Part shown: positions 1 to 9,702 of the stretch, piece by piece
Numbering within the stretch: the first letter of the stretch is position 1
Layout of the letters: each line of letters opens with the position of its first letter
Source of the DNA: Prevotella melaninogenica
GTDB lineage: Bacteria; Bacteroidota; Bacteroidia; Bacteroidales; Bacteroidaceae
Length of the DNA: 64,000 bases
Direction: 5' to 3'
Assembly (NCBI RefSeq): GCF_018127925.1
Contig: NZ_CP072348.1
Span: forward strand, 441,501 to 505,500
The notes under the pieces: generated by a model
What the model was told of the DNA's origin: nothing
Seen by the model: only the letters and a program-made list of their open reading frames with translations
Database searches by the model: none
Position numbers and translations under genes: made by a program

Positions 1-56
1 AGATAAGTCGTTCGTTACGATGTGTTGAAGAATCTAAAAAGAAAAACAGATATTAG

Positions 57-88
57 TTTGCGGTTATCAGAAAATAGTTGTATTTTTG
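57..88 (+). promoter_or_regulatory. Bacteroidota-type promoter
   Basis: TTTG at 57-60 and TATTTTTG at 81-88 are 20 bp apart, matching the Bacteroidota primary sigma consensus (TTTG, 19-21 bp, TAnnTTTG). Transcription should begin near 95, ahead of the export lipoprotein gene. Confidence 0.7.
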
Positions 89-197
89 CAAAGAATATAT
101 TTCGATCGATGAAATAAGGAAATAAGTTCCTTTGTTTTCGTTCGTTTTTATTTTGCTAAAATTAATGTTGATAGTTGACTACACGTTATTTGTTCAA

Positions 198-998
198 ATG
201 AAAAAAATTATTTTCTCCCTCATAGTTACAGCTATGATTATGACCATGACGGGATGTGGCTCAAGTAAGGGCTTTACTTACTTAGAAAACGCTGATTCTA
301 TTAGCCTTGCTGCTTCACGTGGCTTGTATGATGCGCGCATCATGCCAAAAGATGAATTGACGATTACTGTAAACACTACTGACCCAGATGCTGCGGCTCC
401 TTTCAATTTGCAGGTGCGTAACCAGTTGGGTAGTGGTAAGCAGGTTGCTTCGGGTGGTGGCTCTTTGCAGGGTTACTTGGTAGACAACTCAGGATTCATC
501 AATTTCCCTGTAATTGGTAAGATTCATGTAAGTGGCTTGACAAAGCCTGAGTGTGAAGACCTTATCAAGAGTAAGATTCAGCCTTATTTGGCACGCACCG
601 AGAATCCTATCGTTACTGTTCGTATGAGCAGTTACCATATAACCGTTCTTGGTGAAGTTGGTCATCCAGGTGTTATTCCTGTATCAACAGAGAAGATGAG
701 TGTTTTGGAAGCAATTGCGCAAGCTGGCGACCTTGGCGTTTATGGAAAGCGTGATAACATTATGTTGATTCGTGAAGATCCAACAGGTCAGAAGCATGTT
801 GTACGTTTGAATCTCAATGATGCAAACTTGCTTAACTCACCTTATTATTATCTTCAGCAGAATGATGTCCTCTATGTTCAGCCAAATAGTGTAAAGGCTA
901 AGAACTCAGGTATCGGTAGTTCTACTACCCTCTGGTTCTCTTTCATTGGTATTGTGACATCAGTGGCATCATTGCTTGTAAACGTATTGAGAAAGTAA
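198..998 (+). CDS. Wza-like polysaccharide export lipoprotein
   Basis: Predicted outer-membrane lipoprotein of the polysaccharide biosynthesis/export (Wza) family, 266 aa, which forms the channel through which capsule or exopolysaccharide leaves the periplasm. I chose the ATG at 198 because it opens a lipoprotein signal peptide (MKKIIFSLIV..., lipobox MTGC). An upstream TTG at 132 would add 22 residues that make no sense in front of a signal peptide. After the signal come the export domain (segment around DELTITV) and SLBB-like beta repeats. A hydrophobic C-terminal helix (LWFSFIGIVTSVASLLVNVL) is consistent with the alpha-helical barrel of Wza. The usual partner, a Wzc-type kinase, does not follow; the next gene is glmS. 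A promoter lies directly upstream. The family call is firm; the polysaccharide is unknown. Confidence 0.88.
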   Translation: MKKIIFSLIVTAMIMTMTGCGSSKGFTYLENADSISLAASRGLYDARIMPKDELTITVNTTDPDAAAPFNLQVRNQLGSGKQVASGGGSLQGYLVDNSGFINFPVIGKIHVSGLTKPECEDLIKSKIQPYLARTENPIVTVRMSSYHITVLGEVGHPGVIPVSTEKMSVLEAIAQAGDLGVYGKRDNIMLIREDPTGQKHVVRLNLNDANLLNSPYYYLQQNDVLYVQPNSVKAKNSGIGSSTTLWFSFIGIVTSVASLLVNVLRK

Positions 999-1167
999 AA
1001 TACTGTCCTTGTAGGGCTTGTATATAGCCTTTCTTAGGATAAAATATAATAGGAATGAGAATATCTTTGATATCCATGTCTTGGGTAGACCTTAGGGTAC
1101 TACTAAAAAGAGAGGGTGTGAGAGGTATTCTCTTTTTGAATTTAGGGTAACTGATTGTATAAGGATT

Positions 1168-3015
1168 ATGTGTGGAATTGTAGGATACATTGGAACAAAG
1201 CGTGAAGCTTATCTCATTTTAATTAAAGGCTTACAGCGCCTTGAATATAGGGGATATGACAGTGCAGGTGTAGCATTGATAAATAAAGGTAAAGAACTGA
1301 ATGTTTATAAAACAAAAGGAAAGGTTGCTGACCTGGAAGAGTTTTGTTTAGATAAGGACATAACAGGTAATATCGGTATTGCTCATACACGTTGGGCAAC
1401 ACATGGTGAACCTTCTTCATTAAATGCACATCCGCATTATTCACAGTCGAAGAATCTTGCTATTATTCATAATGGCATCATTGAGAACTATGCTGAAATC
1501 AAGCATAATCTCATAGAAAAAGGAATGACATTTCAGTCAGAAACTGATACGGAAGTATTGGTACAATTGATTGATTATATACAGACAAAGAAAAACCTCA
1601 GTTTACTGGAAGCTGTTCAGTTAGCACTTCATCAAATCATTGGTGCATATGCTATAGCTATACTTGATAAGCGCAATCCAGACACTATTATTGCGGCACG
1701 TAAGCAGAGCCCATTAGTAGTGGGCATTGGTGATGGGGAGTTCTTTCTTGGCTCGGATGCCAGTCCTATTGTAGAGTATACGGATAAGGTAGTGTACTTA
1801 GACGATGGGAATATTGCCGTTATGAAGTTAGGAGAAGAACTGAAGGTTGTTAATATTCTAAATGAAGAACTGTCACCAGAGGTGCGTACAGTAGATATTA
1901 ATCTTGGAGAGATAGAGAAAGGAGGCTTCCCTCACTTTATGCTCAAAGAGATTTTTGCACAGCCAGAGTGTTTGAAGAATTGTATGCGTGGGCGTGTACA
2001 TCCAGAACATACTCAGGTGACATTGAGGGCTTTGATAGATCATCGTGATAAGTTGCTGAATGCGAAGCGCATAATTATTGTCGCTTGTGGTACAAGTTGG
2101 CATGCAGGTCTAATTGGTAAGCAGCTGATAGAGGAGTATTGTCGTATTCCTGTTCAGGTCGAATATGCAAGTGAATTCCGTTATGGCAATCCTGTGGTTG
2201 GTGATGGTGATGTTGTGATCGCTATTTCACAGAGTGGTGAAACTGCAGATACACTTGCTGCAGTAGAACTTGCAAAATCAAAGGGTGCGTTTATTTATGG
2301 TATTTGTAATGCCATTGGTTCAAGTATTCCACGTACAACAGACACAGGAACTTACATTCATGTAGGACCTGAGATTGGTGTAGCATCAACGAAGGCCTTT
2401 ACAGGACAGGTTACGGTGTTGACAATGTTTGCGCTTGCTTTAGCTAATGCAAAGGGAAGCATTAGTGAAGACGAGTATAACAAAGTGATAAAAGGATTGG
2501 CAGAGATGCCATCTGTTATAGAAGAAGTCTTAAAGACAAACGATCAGATAGCAGACTTAGCACGTACGTTTACTTACGCCCGTAACTTCCTCTATCTTGG
2601 TCGAGGATATAGTTATCCGGTAGCTCTTGAAGGCGCATTGAAGTTGAAAGAGATATCCTATATACATGCTGAAGGCTATCCAGCAGCAGAGATGAAACAT
2701 GGACCAATCGCTTTGATAGATTCAGATATGCCTGTCGTTGCTATTGCAACACATAATGGAATGTATGAGAAGGTTCGTAGTAATATCCAAGAAATAAAGG
2801 CACGACAAGGACGCGTGATAGCTTTAGTTTCAAAGGGTGATACAACCATCTCTAAAATAGCAGATGCTGTTATAGAACTCCCAGACATGATGGAATGTCT
2901 TGAGCCATTAGTGGCAACGGTTCCATTGCAGCTGTTGGCTTATCATATTGCTGTATGTAAAGGCAAGGATGTTGATCAGCCAAGAAATCTGGCTAAGTCT
3001 GTAACAGTAGAGTAG
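1168..3015 (+). CDS. glmS: glutamine-fructose-6-phosphate aminotransferase (isomerizing)
   Basis: Cytosolic enzyme making glucosamine-6-phosphate from fructose-6-phosphate and glutamine, the first step toward UDP-GlcNAc for peptidoglycan and lipid A. It is 615 aa, normal for GlmS. Cys2 follows the initiator Met (MCGIVGYIG), giving the N-terminal nucleophile of a class II glutaminase, with HTRWATHG and HNGIIENY further on. Two SIS sugar-isomerase domains follow (GTSWHAG, SQSGETADT, STKAFTGQ), and the protein ends in the usual PRNLAKSVTVE tail. The 170-bp leader shows no structure I can recognise as a glmS ribozyme. It begins a run of amidotransferase genes with the PurF-like gene and carAB, but gaps of 190 and 127 bp leave co-transcription open. 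Confidence 0.97.
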   Translation: MCGIVGYIGTKREAYLILIKGLQRLEYRGYDSAGVALINKGKELNVYKTKGKVADLEEFCLDKDITGNIGIAHTRWATHGEPSSLNAHPHYSQSKNLAIIHNGIIENYAEIKHNLIEKGMTFQSETDTEVLVQLIDYIQTKKNLSLLEAVQLALHQIIGAYAIAILDKRNPDTIIAARKQSPLVVGIGDGEFFLGSDASPIVEYTDKVVYLDDGNIAVMKLGEELKVVNILNEELSPEVRTVDINLGEIEKGGFPHFMLKEIFAQPECLKNCMRGRVHPEHTQVTLRALIDHRDKLLNAKRIIIVACGTSWHAGLIGKQLIEEYCRIPVQVEYASEFRYGNPVVGDGDVVIAISQSGETADTLAAVELAKSKGAFIYGICNAIGSSIPRTTDTGTYIHVGPEIGVASTKAFTGQVTVLTMFALALANAKGSISEDEYNKVIKGLAEMPSVIEEVLKTNDQIADLARTFTYARNFLYLGRGYSYPVALEGALKLKEISYIHAEGYPAAEMKHGPIALIDSDMPVVAIATHNGMYEKVRSNIQEIKARQGRVIALVSKGDTTISKIADAVIELPDMMECLEPLVATVPLQLLAYHIAVCKGKDVDQPRNLAKSVTVE

Positions 3016-3205
3016 GGAGAGGTGAGTGGTTGACGCCAGACATTATAAGGCATAGTCTGTGTATTTATTCTTAATGAATATAACGAATGCACAGGCTGTG
3101 TTACTCCTAATAAAGTGAAGTTTATATTCATCTTCCTTTTTATCAAGGGAGACATGAAGATAGATATACGATTTAAAAGTAAAAGAAAGACAGAAAACCT
3201 TATCA

Positions 3206-5107
3206 ATGGAAAAGAACATTCATGAAGACTGCGGTGTGGCAATGATTCGATTGCTGAAGCCGCTTGAGTATTATCAGGAGAAGTATGGCACCTGGATGTA
3301 TGCACTGAACAAACTCTATCTGATGATGGAGAAACAGCATAATCGTGGTCAAGAGGGAGCTGGTATGGCTTCTGTAAAACTGGATTCTGAGCCAGGTAAT
3401 GAATATATGTTCCGTGAGCGTGCAGAGGGTAAGAATGCTGTCGCTGAGATTTTTGCCAATGTTCATAAGCATTATAAGAACCTTTCACAGGAGCAGTTGT
3501 CTGATGTTTCTTTTGCTAAAACTAATCTCCCCTTTGCGGGAGACCTTTATATGGGCCACCTTCGGTACTCTACTACCGGCAAGAGTGGCCTTTCTTATGT
3601 TCATCCTTTCTTGCGTCGCAACAACTGGAAAGCAAAGAATCTCTGTATGTGTGGTAACTTCAATATGACTAATATTGGAGATGTCTTTGAGATTTTGACT
3701 GAACAGGGGCAGTGTCCACGTATCTATAGTGACACGAATATTCTCTTAGAATTGATGGGACACAGACTTGACCGTGAGGTTGAACGTAACTTTGTGGATG
3801 CACAGAAGTTAGGTTTGGAGAAGCGTGCTATCACCAACTATATTGAAGAGAACGTACAGATGAGTAATGTTCTCAAGACAACAATGCAGCACTTTGATGG
3901 TGGATATGTTATCTGTGGATTGACTGGTTCAGGTGAGATGCTCTCTATCCGTGACCCATGGTCGATTCGTCCGGCTTTCTATTATAAGAATGATGAGATT
4001 GTCGTTTTGGCAAGTGAGCGTCCTGTTCTGCAGACTACATTCGACCTTGAGTGTGATGATATCCAAGAGTTGAAACCTGGTCAAGCACTGATAGTTAATA
4101 AACGTGGTGAATGTTCACTACAGCAAATACTTGAACCTAAGCAGAATGCTGCTTGCTCTTTTGAGCGTATCTATTTCTCACGTGGTTCAGACCGTGATAT
4201 CTATAAGGAGCGTGAGACATTGGGACGTCAGTTGACAGAGCCTGTATTGAAAGCTGTTGACTATGATACAGAGCATACAGTTCTCTCGTATATCCCTAAT
4301 ACTGCGGAGGTTGCGTTCTATGGTCTTGTTCACGGCTTTAAGGAGCAGATTGACAAGAAGAAGGTTGAGCAGATCGCAGCTTTAGGTTCTAAGGCTTCTT
4401 CAGAGGAGGTCTATCGTATTATACATCAAGATGTACGCTCTGAAAAAGTGGCATGGAAGGATATTAAGTTGCGTACCTTTATCACAGAAGGAAACTCGCG
4501 TAACGACCTTGCATCTCATGTTTATGACGTAACATACGAGTGTATTAAACCTTATGAGGATAATCTTGTCATTATTGATGACTCTATCGTTCGTGGGACA
4601 ACATTGAAGGAGAGTATCCTTCGTATTCTCGATCGCTTGCATCCTAAAAAGATTGTTGTCGTATCCAGTGCGCCACAGATTCGATTCCCAGACTACTATG
4701 GTATTGATATGCCACATCCAGAAGAGTTCTGTGTCTTCCGTGCAGTAATCGAACTGATACGCGAACGCGGTATGGAAGACTTGCTTTGTGAGGTCTATGA
4801 GAATTGTAAGAAAGAATTGGCAAAGCCTAAGGGAGAGACCATTTCAAATGCTGTACGTGCTGTTTATAAGCCTTTTACGGTAGATGAGATTAATAAGAAG
4901 ATAGTTGAAATGCTGCGTCCAGAAGGTATGACAACACCTGTAGAACTCGTGTTCCAGAGTGTGGAGGGATTACATAATGCAATACCTAATCACCCCGGTG
5001 ATTGGTATTTCACAGGAAACTATCCAACTCCAGGTGGTATGCGATTGGTCAATGAGGCCTTCGTAAGCTATTACGAGCGTGAACATCTAAATACAGGAAA
5101 GGCGTAA
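3206..5107 (+). CDS. purF: amidophosphoribosyltransferase-like protein (PurF family, long form)
   Basis: Class II glutamine amidotransferase joined to a phosphoribosyltransferase domain. The family reaction converts PRPP and glutamine to phosphoribosylamine, the first step of purine synthesis. The catalytic Cys is Cys9 (HEDCGVAMI), preceded by a short acidic leader, so an eight-residue propeptide would have to be removed, as in Bacillus PurF. Other glutaminase signatures are QHNRGQEGAG, GHLRYSTTG and CGNFNMTN. The PRPP loop is intact (VIIDDSIVRGTTL). At 633 aa it is well over 100 residues longer than typical PurF, with a C-terminal extension. A distinct shorter PurF may exist elsewhere in the genome, so this could be a paralogue; the pathway assignment is by family. 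Confidence 0.85.
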   Translation: MEKNIHEDCGVAMIRLLKPLEYYQEKYGTWMYALNKLYLMMEKQHNRGQEGAGMASVKLDSEPGNEYMFRERAEGKNAVAEIFANVHKHYKNLSQEQLSDVSFAKTNLPFAGDLYMGHLRYSTTGKSGLSYVHPFLRRNNWKAKNLCMCGNFNMTNIGDVFEILTEQGQCPRIYSDTNILLELMGHRLDREVERNFVDAQKLGLEKRAITNYIEENVQMSNVLKTTMQHFDGGYVICGLTGSGEMLSIRDPWSIRPAFYYKNDEIVVLASERPVLQTTFDLECDDIQELKPGQALIVNKRGECSLQQILEPKQNAACSFERIYFSRGSDRDIYKERETLGRQLTEPVLKAVDYDTEHTVLSYIPNTAEVAFYGLVHGFKEQIDKKKVEQIAALGSKASSEEVYRIIHQDVRSEKVAWKDIKLRTFITEGNSRNDLASHVYDVTYECIKPYEDNLVIIDDSIVRGTTLKESILRILDRLHPKKIVVVSSAPQIRFPDYYGIDMPHPEEFCVFRAVIELIRERGMEDLLCEVYENCKKELAKPKGETISNAVRAVYKPFTVDEINKKIVEMLRPEGMTTPVELVFQSVEGLHNAIPNHPGDWYFTGNYPTPGGMRLVNEAFVSYYEREHLNTGKA

Positions 5108-5133
5108 TAACCGCTTATCTGTAAATTATCATC

Positions 5134-5213
5134 ATGATAAAAAGAATTATTTTCATGAAAAGAATTATTTTTTATCGTGAAAAGAAATCTTTCTTTTCAT
5201 GAAAAGAATTTTC
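5134..5213. repeat. 22-bp-period intergenic repeat array, ATGAAAAGAATT family
   Basis: Four units start at 5134, 5155, 5177 and 5199 (spacings 21, 22, 22; the last unit is cut short). Each opens with ATGAWAARAA or GTGAAAAGAAA and runs into T-rich sequence ending TTTC or TATC. Two unit junctions form the palindrome TTTTCATGAAAA. The array fills most of the gap between the PurF-like gene and carA. Confidence 0.8.
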
Positions 5214-5234
5214 AATCCAACAATACTATAAGCA

Positions 5235-6311
5235 ATGAGGAACGTAACTTTAGTCTTAAGTGACGGAACAAAATTCCATGGAAAGTCGTTTGGATACGAT
5301 ACCCCAGTAGCTGGTGAAGTGGTCTTCAACACAGCTATGATGGGCTATCCAGAGAGCTTGACTGACCCTTCATATGCGGGTCAGCTACTAACAATGACCT
5401 TCCCATTGGTAGGTAACTATGGTGTACCACCTTTTACTATTGAGGAAAGTGGTATTCCAACCTTCATGGAGAGTGATAAAATCTATGCCTCAGCCTTGAT
5501 AGTGTCTGACTATACAGAGGAGCATTCACATTGGAATGCTGTGGAAAGTCTGGCTGACTGGCTGAAGCGTGAACACGTACCAGGTATTACTGGTATTGAT
5601 ACACGTGAGCTGACTAAGGTTCTACGTGAGCACGGTGTGATGATGGGTAAGATTCTCTTTGATGATGAACCTAATAATATCCCAGAGGCTGATTACGAGG
5701 GAGTAAACTTTGTTGATCGCGTTTCAACAAAGGAGATTATTCGCTACAACGAGGGTGCTGGTAAGAAGGTTGTCCTTGTTGACTGCGGTGTGAAAGCCAA
5801 TATTATCCGTTCATTGATTACCAGAGGTGTTGAGGTTATCCGTGTACCTTGGAACTATGATTACACTGGTATGGATTATGATGGTCTTTTCCTCGGTAAT
5901 GGTCCTGGCGACCCTGATATGTGTAATGATGCTGTTGAGGTTATTCGTAAGCAGATGAGTATGAGTAAGAAGCCTATCTGTGGTATCTGTATGGGTAATC
6001 AGTTGCTTTCAAAGGCTGCAGGAGCAAAGATTTATAAGTTGAAGTATGGTCATCGTGGACATAATCAACCTGTTCGTATGGTAGGTACTGATAAGTGTTA
6101 TATCACCTCACAGAATCATGGTTATGCGGTTGATGCTTCAACATTAGACAAGGATTGGCAGGAACTCTTCGTTAATATGAATGACGGAAGTAATGAGGGT
6201 ATTCGCCATAAGGAGAATCCTTGGTTTACCTCACAGTTCCACCCAGAGGCTTGCTCTGGTCCGGTTGATACTTACTTTATGTTTGATAAATTTGTAGAAA
6301 CACTGAAATAA
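5235..6311 (+). CDS. carA: carbamoyl-phosphate synthase small (glutaminase) subunit
   Basis: Releases ammonia from glutamine and channels it to CarB for carbamoyl phosphate, which feeds pyrimidine and arginine synthesis. It is 358 aa, typical. The N-terminal CPSase small-chain domain contains FNTAMMGYPESLTDPSY. The C-terminal class I glutaminase has nucleophile Cys252 in CGICMGNQ with His336 and Glu338 in SQFHPEA. The stop codon overlaps the carB start by one base (TAATG), so the two are translationally coupled. No standard promoter box was found in the repeat-filled upstream gap. Confidence 0.97.
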   Translation: MRNVTLVLSDGTKFHGKSFGYDTPVAGEVVFNTAMMGYPESLTDPSYAGQLLTMTFPLVGNYGVPPFTIEESGIPTFMESDKIYASALIVSDYTEEHSHWNAVESLADWLKREHVPGITGIDTRELTKVLREHGVMMGKILFDDEPNNIPEADYEGVNFVDRVSTKEIIRYNEGAGKKVVLVDCGVKANIIRSLITRGVEVIRVPWNYDYTGMDYDGLFLGNGPGDPDMCNDAVEVIRKQMSMSKKPICGICMGNQLLSKAAGAKIYKLKYGHRGHNQPVRMVGTDKCYITSQNHGYAVDASTLDKDWQELFVNMNDGSNEGIRHKENPWFTSQFHPEACSGPVDTYFMFDKFVETLK

Positions 6312-9300
6312 TGAAAGACGAGTCAATAAAGAAAGTCCTGATACTTGGTTCAGGCGCATTGAAGATTGGTGAGGCAGGAGAGTTTGATTACTCTGGTTCA
6401 CAGGCGTTGAAGGCATTACGCGAGGAGGGTGTTTCTACGGTTTTGATAAACCCAAACATTGCTACCGTACAGACATCTGAGGGTGTAGCAGACCAAATCT
6501 ACTTCCTTCCAGTTCAACCTTACTTCGTTGAGCGTGTTATTGAGAAGGAACGTCCCGATGGAATTCTCCTGTCTTTTGGTGGCCAGACAGCACTAAACTG
6601 TGGTGTTGAGTTGGATAAGACAGGTGTTCTGAAGAAGTATAATGTAAAGGTTTTAGGTACTCCTGTTAAGGCTATCATGGATACTGAAGACCGTGAACTC
6701 TTCGTTGAACGACTCGACGAGATTGATGTTAAGACAATCAAGAGTGAGGCTTGTGAGGATATTCAGCAGGCACGAGTGGCTGCAAAGAACCTCGGTTATC
6801 CTGTTATTGTACGTGCTGCATACGCATTAGGTGGCCTTGGTAGTGGATTTGCCGATAATGAGGAAGAATTGAATACACTCTGTGAGAAGGCCTTCTCATT
6901 CTCTCCTCAGGTATTGGTGGAGAAGAGTTTGAAGGGTTGGAAAGAGATAGAGTACGAGGTTGTTCGTGACCGTTATGACAACTGTATCACAGTTTGTAAC
7001 ATGGAGAACTTCGACCCGCTTGGTATTCACACAGGTGAGTCTATCGTTATTGCACCATCTCAGACCCTTTCTAACAGCGAGTATCATAAGCTTCGTGCAC
7101 TGTCTATAAAGATAGTACGTCATATTGGTATTGTTGGTGAATGTAATGTTCAGTATGCTTTCGACCCAGAGAGTGAAGACTATCGTGTTATTGAGGTAAA
7201 TGCTCGTTTGTCTCGTTCTTCAGCTCTTGCCAGCAAGGCAACTGGTTATCCTCTTGCTTTTGTTGCTGCTAAGTTGGGTATGGGTTACGGACTCTTTGAG
7301 TTGAAGAACTCTGTTACAAAGACCACTTCTGCTTTCTTCGAACCAGCACTCGACTATGTAGTCTGCAAGATTCCACGTTGGGACCTCAGTAAGTTCCGTG
7401 GTGTGGATAGGGAGTTAGGCTCAAGTATGAAGTCTGTTGGTGAGGTAATGGCTATTGGTCGTAACTTCGAGGAAGCCATTCAGAAGGGTCTTCGTATGAT
7501 AGGACAGGGCATGCACGGCTTTGTTGAGAACAAAGAATTGCAGATAGACGATCTTGATGCAGCGTTGCGTGAACCTACCGACAAGCGTGTGTTCCTTATT
7601 TCTAAGGCGATGCACAAGGGCTATACGGTTGACCAGATTCACGAATTAACCAAGATTGACCGTTGGTTCCTTAATAAACTCAAGCATATCATAGATATTG
7701 ATGAGGAACTGAAGACAAAGAATATCAACACACTTGATAAGGAACTTCTGCGTACTGCAAAGGTTTATGGCTTTACAGACTTCCAAATCGCACGTGCTGT
7801 TGGTTTGGAAGAAGAGTGCAAGAAGATGCACGAAGCTATGAGAATCGTTCGTCGTTTACGTAAGAGCTTTGGTATTCTTCCTGTTGTTAAGCAGATAGAT
7901 ACGTTGGCTGCGGAATATCCAGCACAGACCAATTACCTGTACGTTACATACGCAGGAGTGGCTTCTGACATTACATTCTCTAATGATCGTAACTCAGTTA
8001 TCGTACTTGGTTCAGGTGCTTACCGTATTGGTAGTTCTGTAGAGTTCGACTGGTGTGGTGTTCAGGCACTGAATACTATCCGTCGTCAGGGCTATCGTTC
8101 TATCATGATTAACTATAATCCAGAGACAGTGTCAACGGATTATGACATGTGTGATCGCCTCTATTTCGATGAGTTGACCTTCGAACGTGTTATGGATATC
8201 ATTGATGCAGAGAACCCACATGGTGTGATTGTATCAACAGGTGGTCAGATTCCTAATAACCTTGCTATGTATCTTGATGAGGAGAATGTGCCTATTCTTG
8301 GAACATCAGCAAAGGATATTGATAACGCTGAGGACCGTGCTAAGTTCTCGTCAATGCTCACAGAGAATGGTATCAATCAGCCAGAATGGAGTGCATTGAC
8401 AAGTATGGACGATATTGATAAGTTCGTTGACCGTGTTGGCTTCCCAGTACTTGTACGTCCATCTTACGTACTTTCTGGTGCAGCAATGAATATCTGTTCT
8501 AATAGAGATGAGCTTACTCGCTTCCTTCAGTTGGCTGCCAACGTCAGCGAAGACCACCCTGTTGTGGTAAGTAAGTTCATTGAACATGCAAAGGAGATTG
8601 AGATGGATGCCGTTGCACAGGATGGTGAGATCTTGGCATATGCTATCTCTGAGCATATTGAGTTTGCTGGTGTTCACTCTGGTGATGCTACAATTCAGTT
8701 CCCACCTCAGAAACTTTATGTTGAAACTATGCGCCGTATTAAGCGTATCAGTCGTCAGATAGCGAAGAAGTTGCACATCAACGGACCATTCAACATCCAG
8801 TTTATGGCACGTGATAACGATATCCTCGTTATTGAGTGTAATCTCCGTGCGAGCCGTTCATTCCCATTCGTTAGTAAGGTGTTGAAGCTTAACTTCATCG
8901 ACTTGGCTACTAAGATTATGCTCGGTGCACCTGTTGAGAAGCCTAATAAGAACCTCTTCGACCTTGATTACGTAGGTATTAAGGCATCTCAGTTCTCTTT
9001 CAACCGCTTACAGAAGGCCGACCCAGTATTGGGTGTTGATATGAGTTCTACAGGTGAGGTTGGTTGTTTAGGTGATGATACTTCTACAGCTTTGTTAAAG
9101 TCTATGCTGTCTGTAGGTCTTAGAATACCAAAGAAGACAGTCTTGTTGTCAACAGGTGGAGCAAAGCAGAAGGCTGAAATGCTTGATGCTGCAAAGATGT
9201 TGAAGCAGCATGGTTATGAACTTTATGCAACAGTCGGTACATCAAAGTATCTCGCAGAGAATGGAATTGAGAATACATGTGTGTATATGCCTTCGGATGA

Positions 9301-9535
9301 AGGACAGCATCCACAGGCACTCGATCTCTTACACGAGAAGAAGATAGACATGGTTGTGAACATGCCAAAGGACCTTACTCCGCGTGAGTTGACCAATGGT
9401 TATAAGGTTCGTCGTGCAGCAATCGACCTCAATGTACCATTGATTACAAACAGCCGATTGGCAAGTGCGTTTATCTCAGCCTTCTGCAATGTCAGTTTAG
9501 ATGATATTGATATCAAGGCTTGGGGAGAATATTAA
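6311..9535 (+). CDS. carB: carbamoyl-phosphate synthase large subunit
   Basis: Synthesises carbamoyl phosphate from bicarbonate, ammonia and two ATP in complex with CarA. At 1074 aa it has the full duplicated architecture: two ATP-grasp halves, each opening with a GSGxxxIGxxxEFD motif (GSGALKIGEAGEFDYSG near the start, GSGAYRIGSSVEFDWCG near the middle). A C-terminal MGS-like allosteric domain starts around KKTVLLSTGG. Metal-binding and closing motifs such as VIEVNARLSRSSALASKATGYPLA and VIECNLRASRSFPFVSK are intact in outline. It is coupled to carA by a 1-bp overlap and followed by a long inverted repeat. Confidence 0.97.
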   Translation: MKDESIKKVLILGSGALKIGEAGEFDYSGSQALKALREEGVSTVLINPNIATVQTSEGVADQIYFLPVQPYFVERVIEKERPDGILLSFGGQTALNCGVELDKTGVLKKYNVKVLGTPVKAIMDTEDRELFVERLDEIDVKTIKSEACEDIQQARVAAKNLGYPVIVRAAYALGGLGSGFADNEEELNTLCEKAFSFSPQVLVEKSLKGWKEIEYEVVRDRYDNCITVCNMENFDPLGIHTGESIVIAPSQTLSNSEYHKLRALSIKIVRHIGIVGECNVQYAFDPESEDYRVIEVNARLSRSSALASKATGYPLAFVAAKLGMGYGLFELKNSVTKTTSAFFEPALDYVVCKIPRWDLSKFRGVDRELGSSMKSVGEVMAIGRNFEEAIQKGLRMIGQGMHGFVENKELQIDDLDAALREPTDKRVFLISKAMHKGYTVDQIHELTKIDRWFLNKLKHIIDIDEELKTKNINTLDKELLRTAKVYGFTDFQIARAVGLEEECKKMHEAMRIVRRLRKSFGILPVVKQIDTLAAEYPAQTNYLYVTYAGVASDITFSNDRNSVIVLGSGAYRIGSSVEFDWCGVQALNTIRRQGYRSIMINYNPETVSTDYDMCDRLYFDELTFERVMDIIDAENPHGVIVSTGGQIPNNLAMYLDEENVPILGTSAKDIDNAEDRAKFSSMLTENGINQPEWSALTSMDDIDKFVDRVGFPVLVRPSYVLSGAAMNICSNRDELTRFLQLAANVSEDHPVVVSKFIEHAKEIEMDAVAQDGEILAYAISEHIEFAGVHSGDATIQFPPQKLYVETMRRIKRISRQIAKKLHINGPFNIQFMARDNDILVIECNLRASRSFPFVSKVLKLNFIDLATKIMLGAPVEKPNKNLFDLDYVGIKASQFSFNRLQKADPVLGVDMSSTGEVGCLGDDTSTALLKSMLSVGLRIPKKTVLLSTGGAKQKAEMLDAAKMLKQHGYELYATVGTSKYLAENGIENTCVYMPSDEGQHPQALDLLHEKKIDMVVNMPKDLTPRELTNGYKVRRAAIDLNVPLITNSRLASAFISAFCNVSLDDIDIKAWGEY

Positions 9536-9553
9536 TAGTCTTCTGGGGTTAAA

Positions 9554-9687
9554 GGAGTTAAGGGAGTTAGAAGGAGTTTAGTTAACAATTATCATTGTTG
9601 GGGTTGATACCTTTCACTAAACTCCCTTGACTTCCAAAGCAAGGATTAGGAAATAATGTCTAAACTCCTTCTAACTCCCTTAACCCC
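9554..9687. repeat. 28-bp inverted repeat (27/28) in the carB 3' flank
   Basis: The left arm 9554-9581 and right arm 9660-9687 are reverse complements with one mismatch. The arms are built from shorter GGAGTTA-like words, and a related ACTAAACTCCCTTGACTTCC stretch lies inside the 78-bp spacer. Transcribed RNA could fold into a long stem ahead of the next lipoprotein gene. Confidence 0.8.
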
Positions 9688-9702
9688 TTTAGCTTCTTAA
9701 AG

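Noticed and set aside
999-1167. glmS ribozyme in the glmS leader
   Set aside because: No segment resembling the conserved ribozyme core could be recognised; the ribozyme is mainly known from Gram-positive bacteria.
2976-3488. 170-codon minus-strand frame over the glmS end and the PurF-like start
   Set aside because: Antisense to two firmly identified genes; composition is that of a shadow frame.
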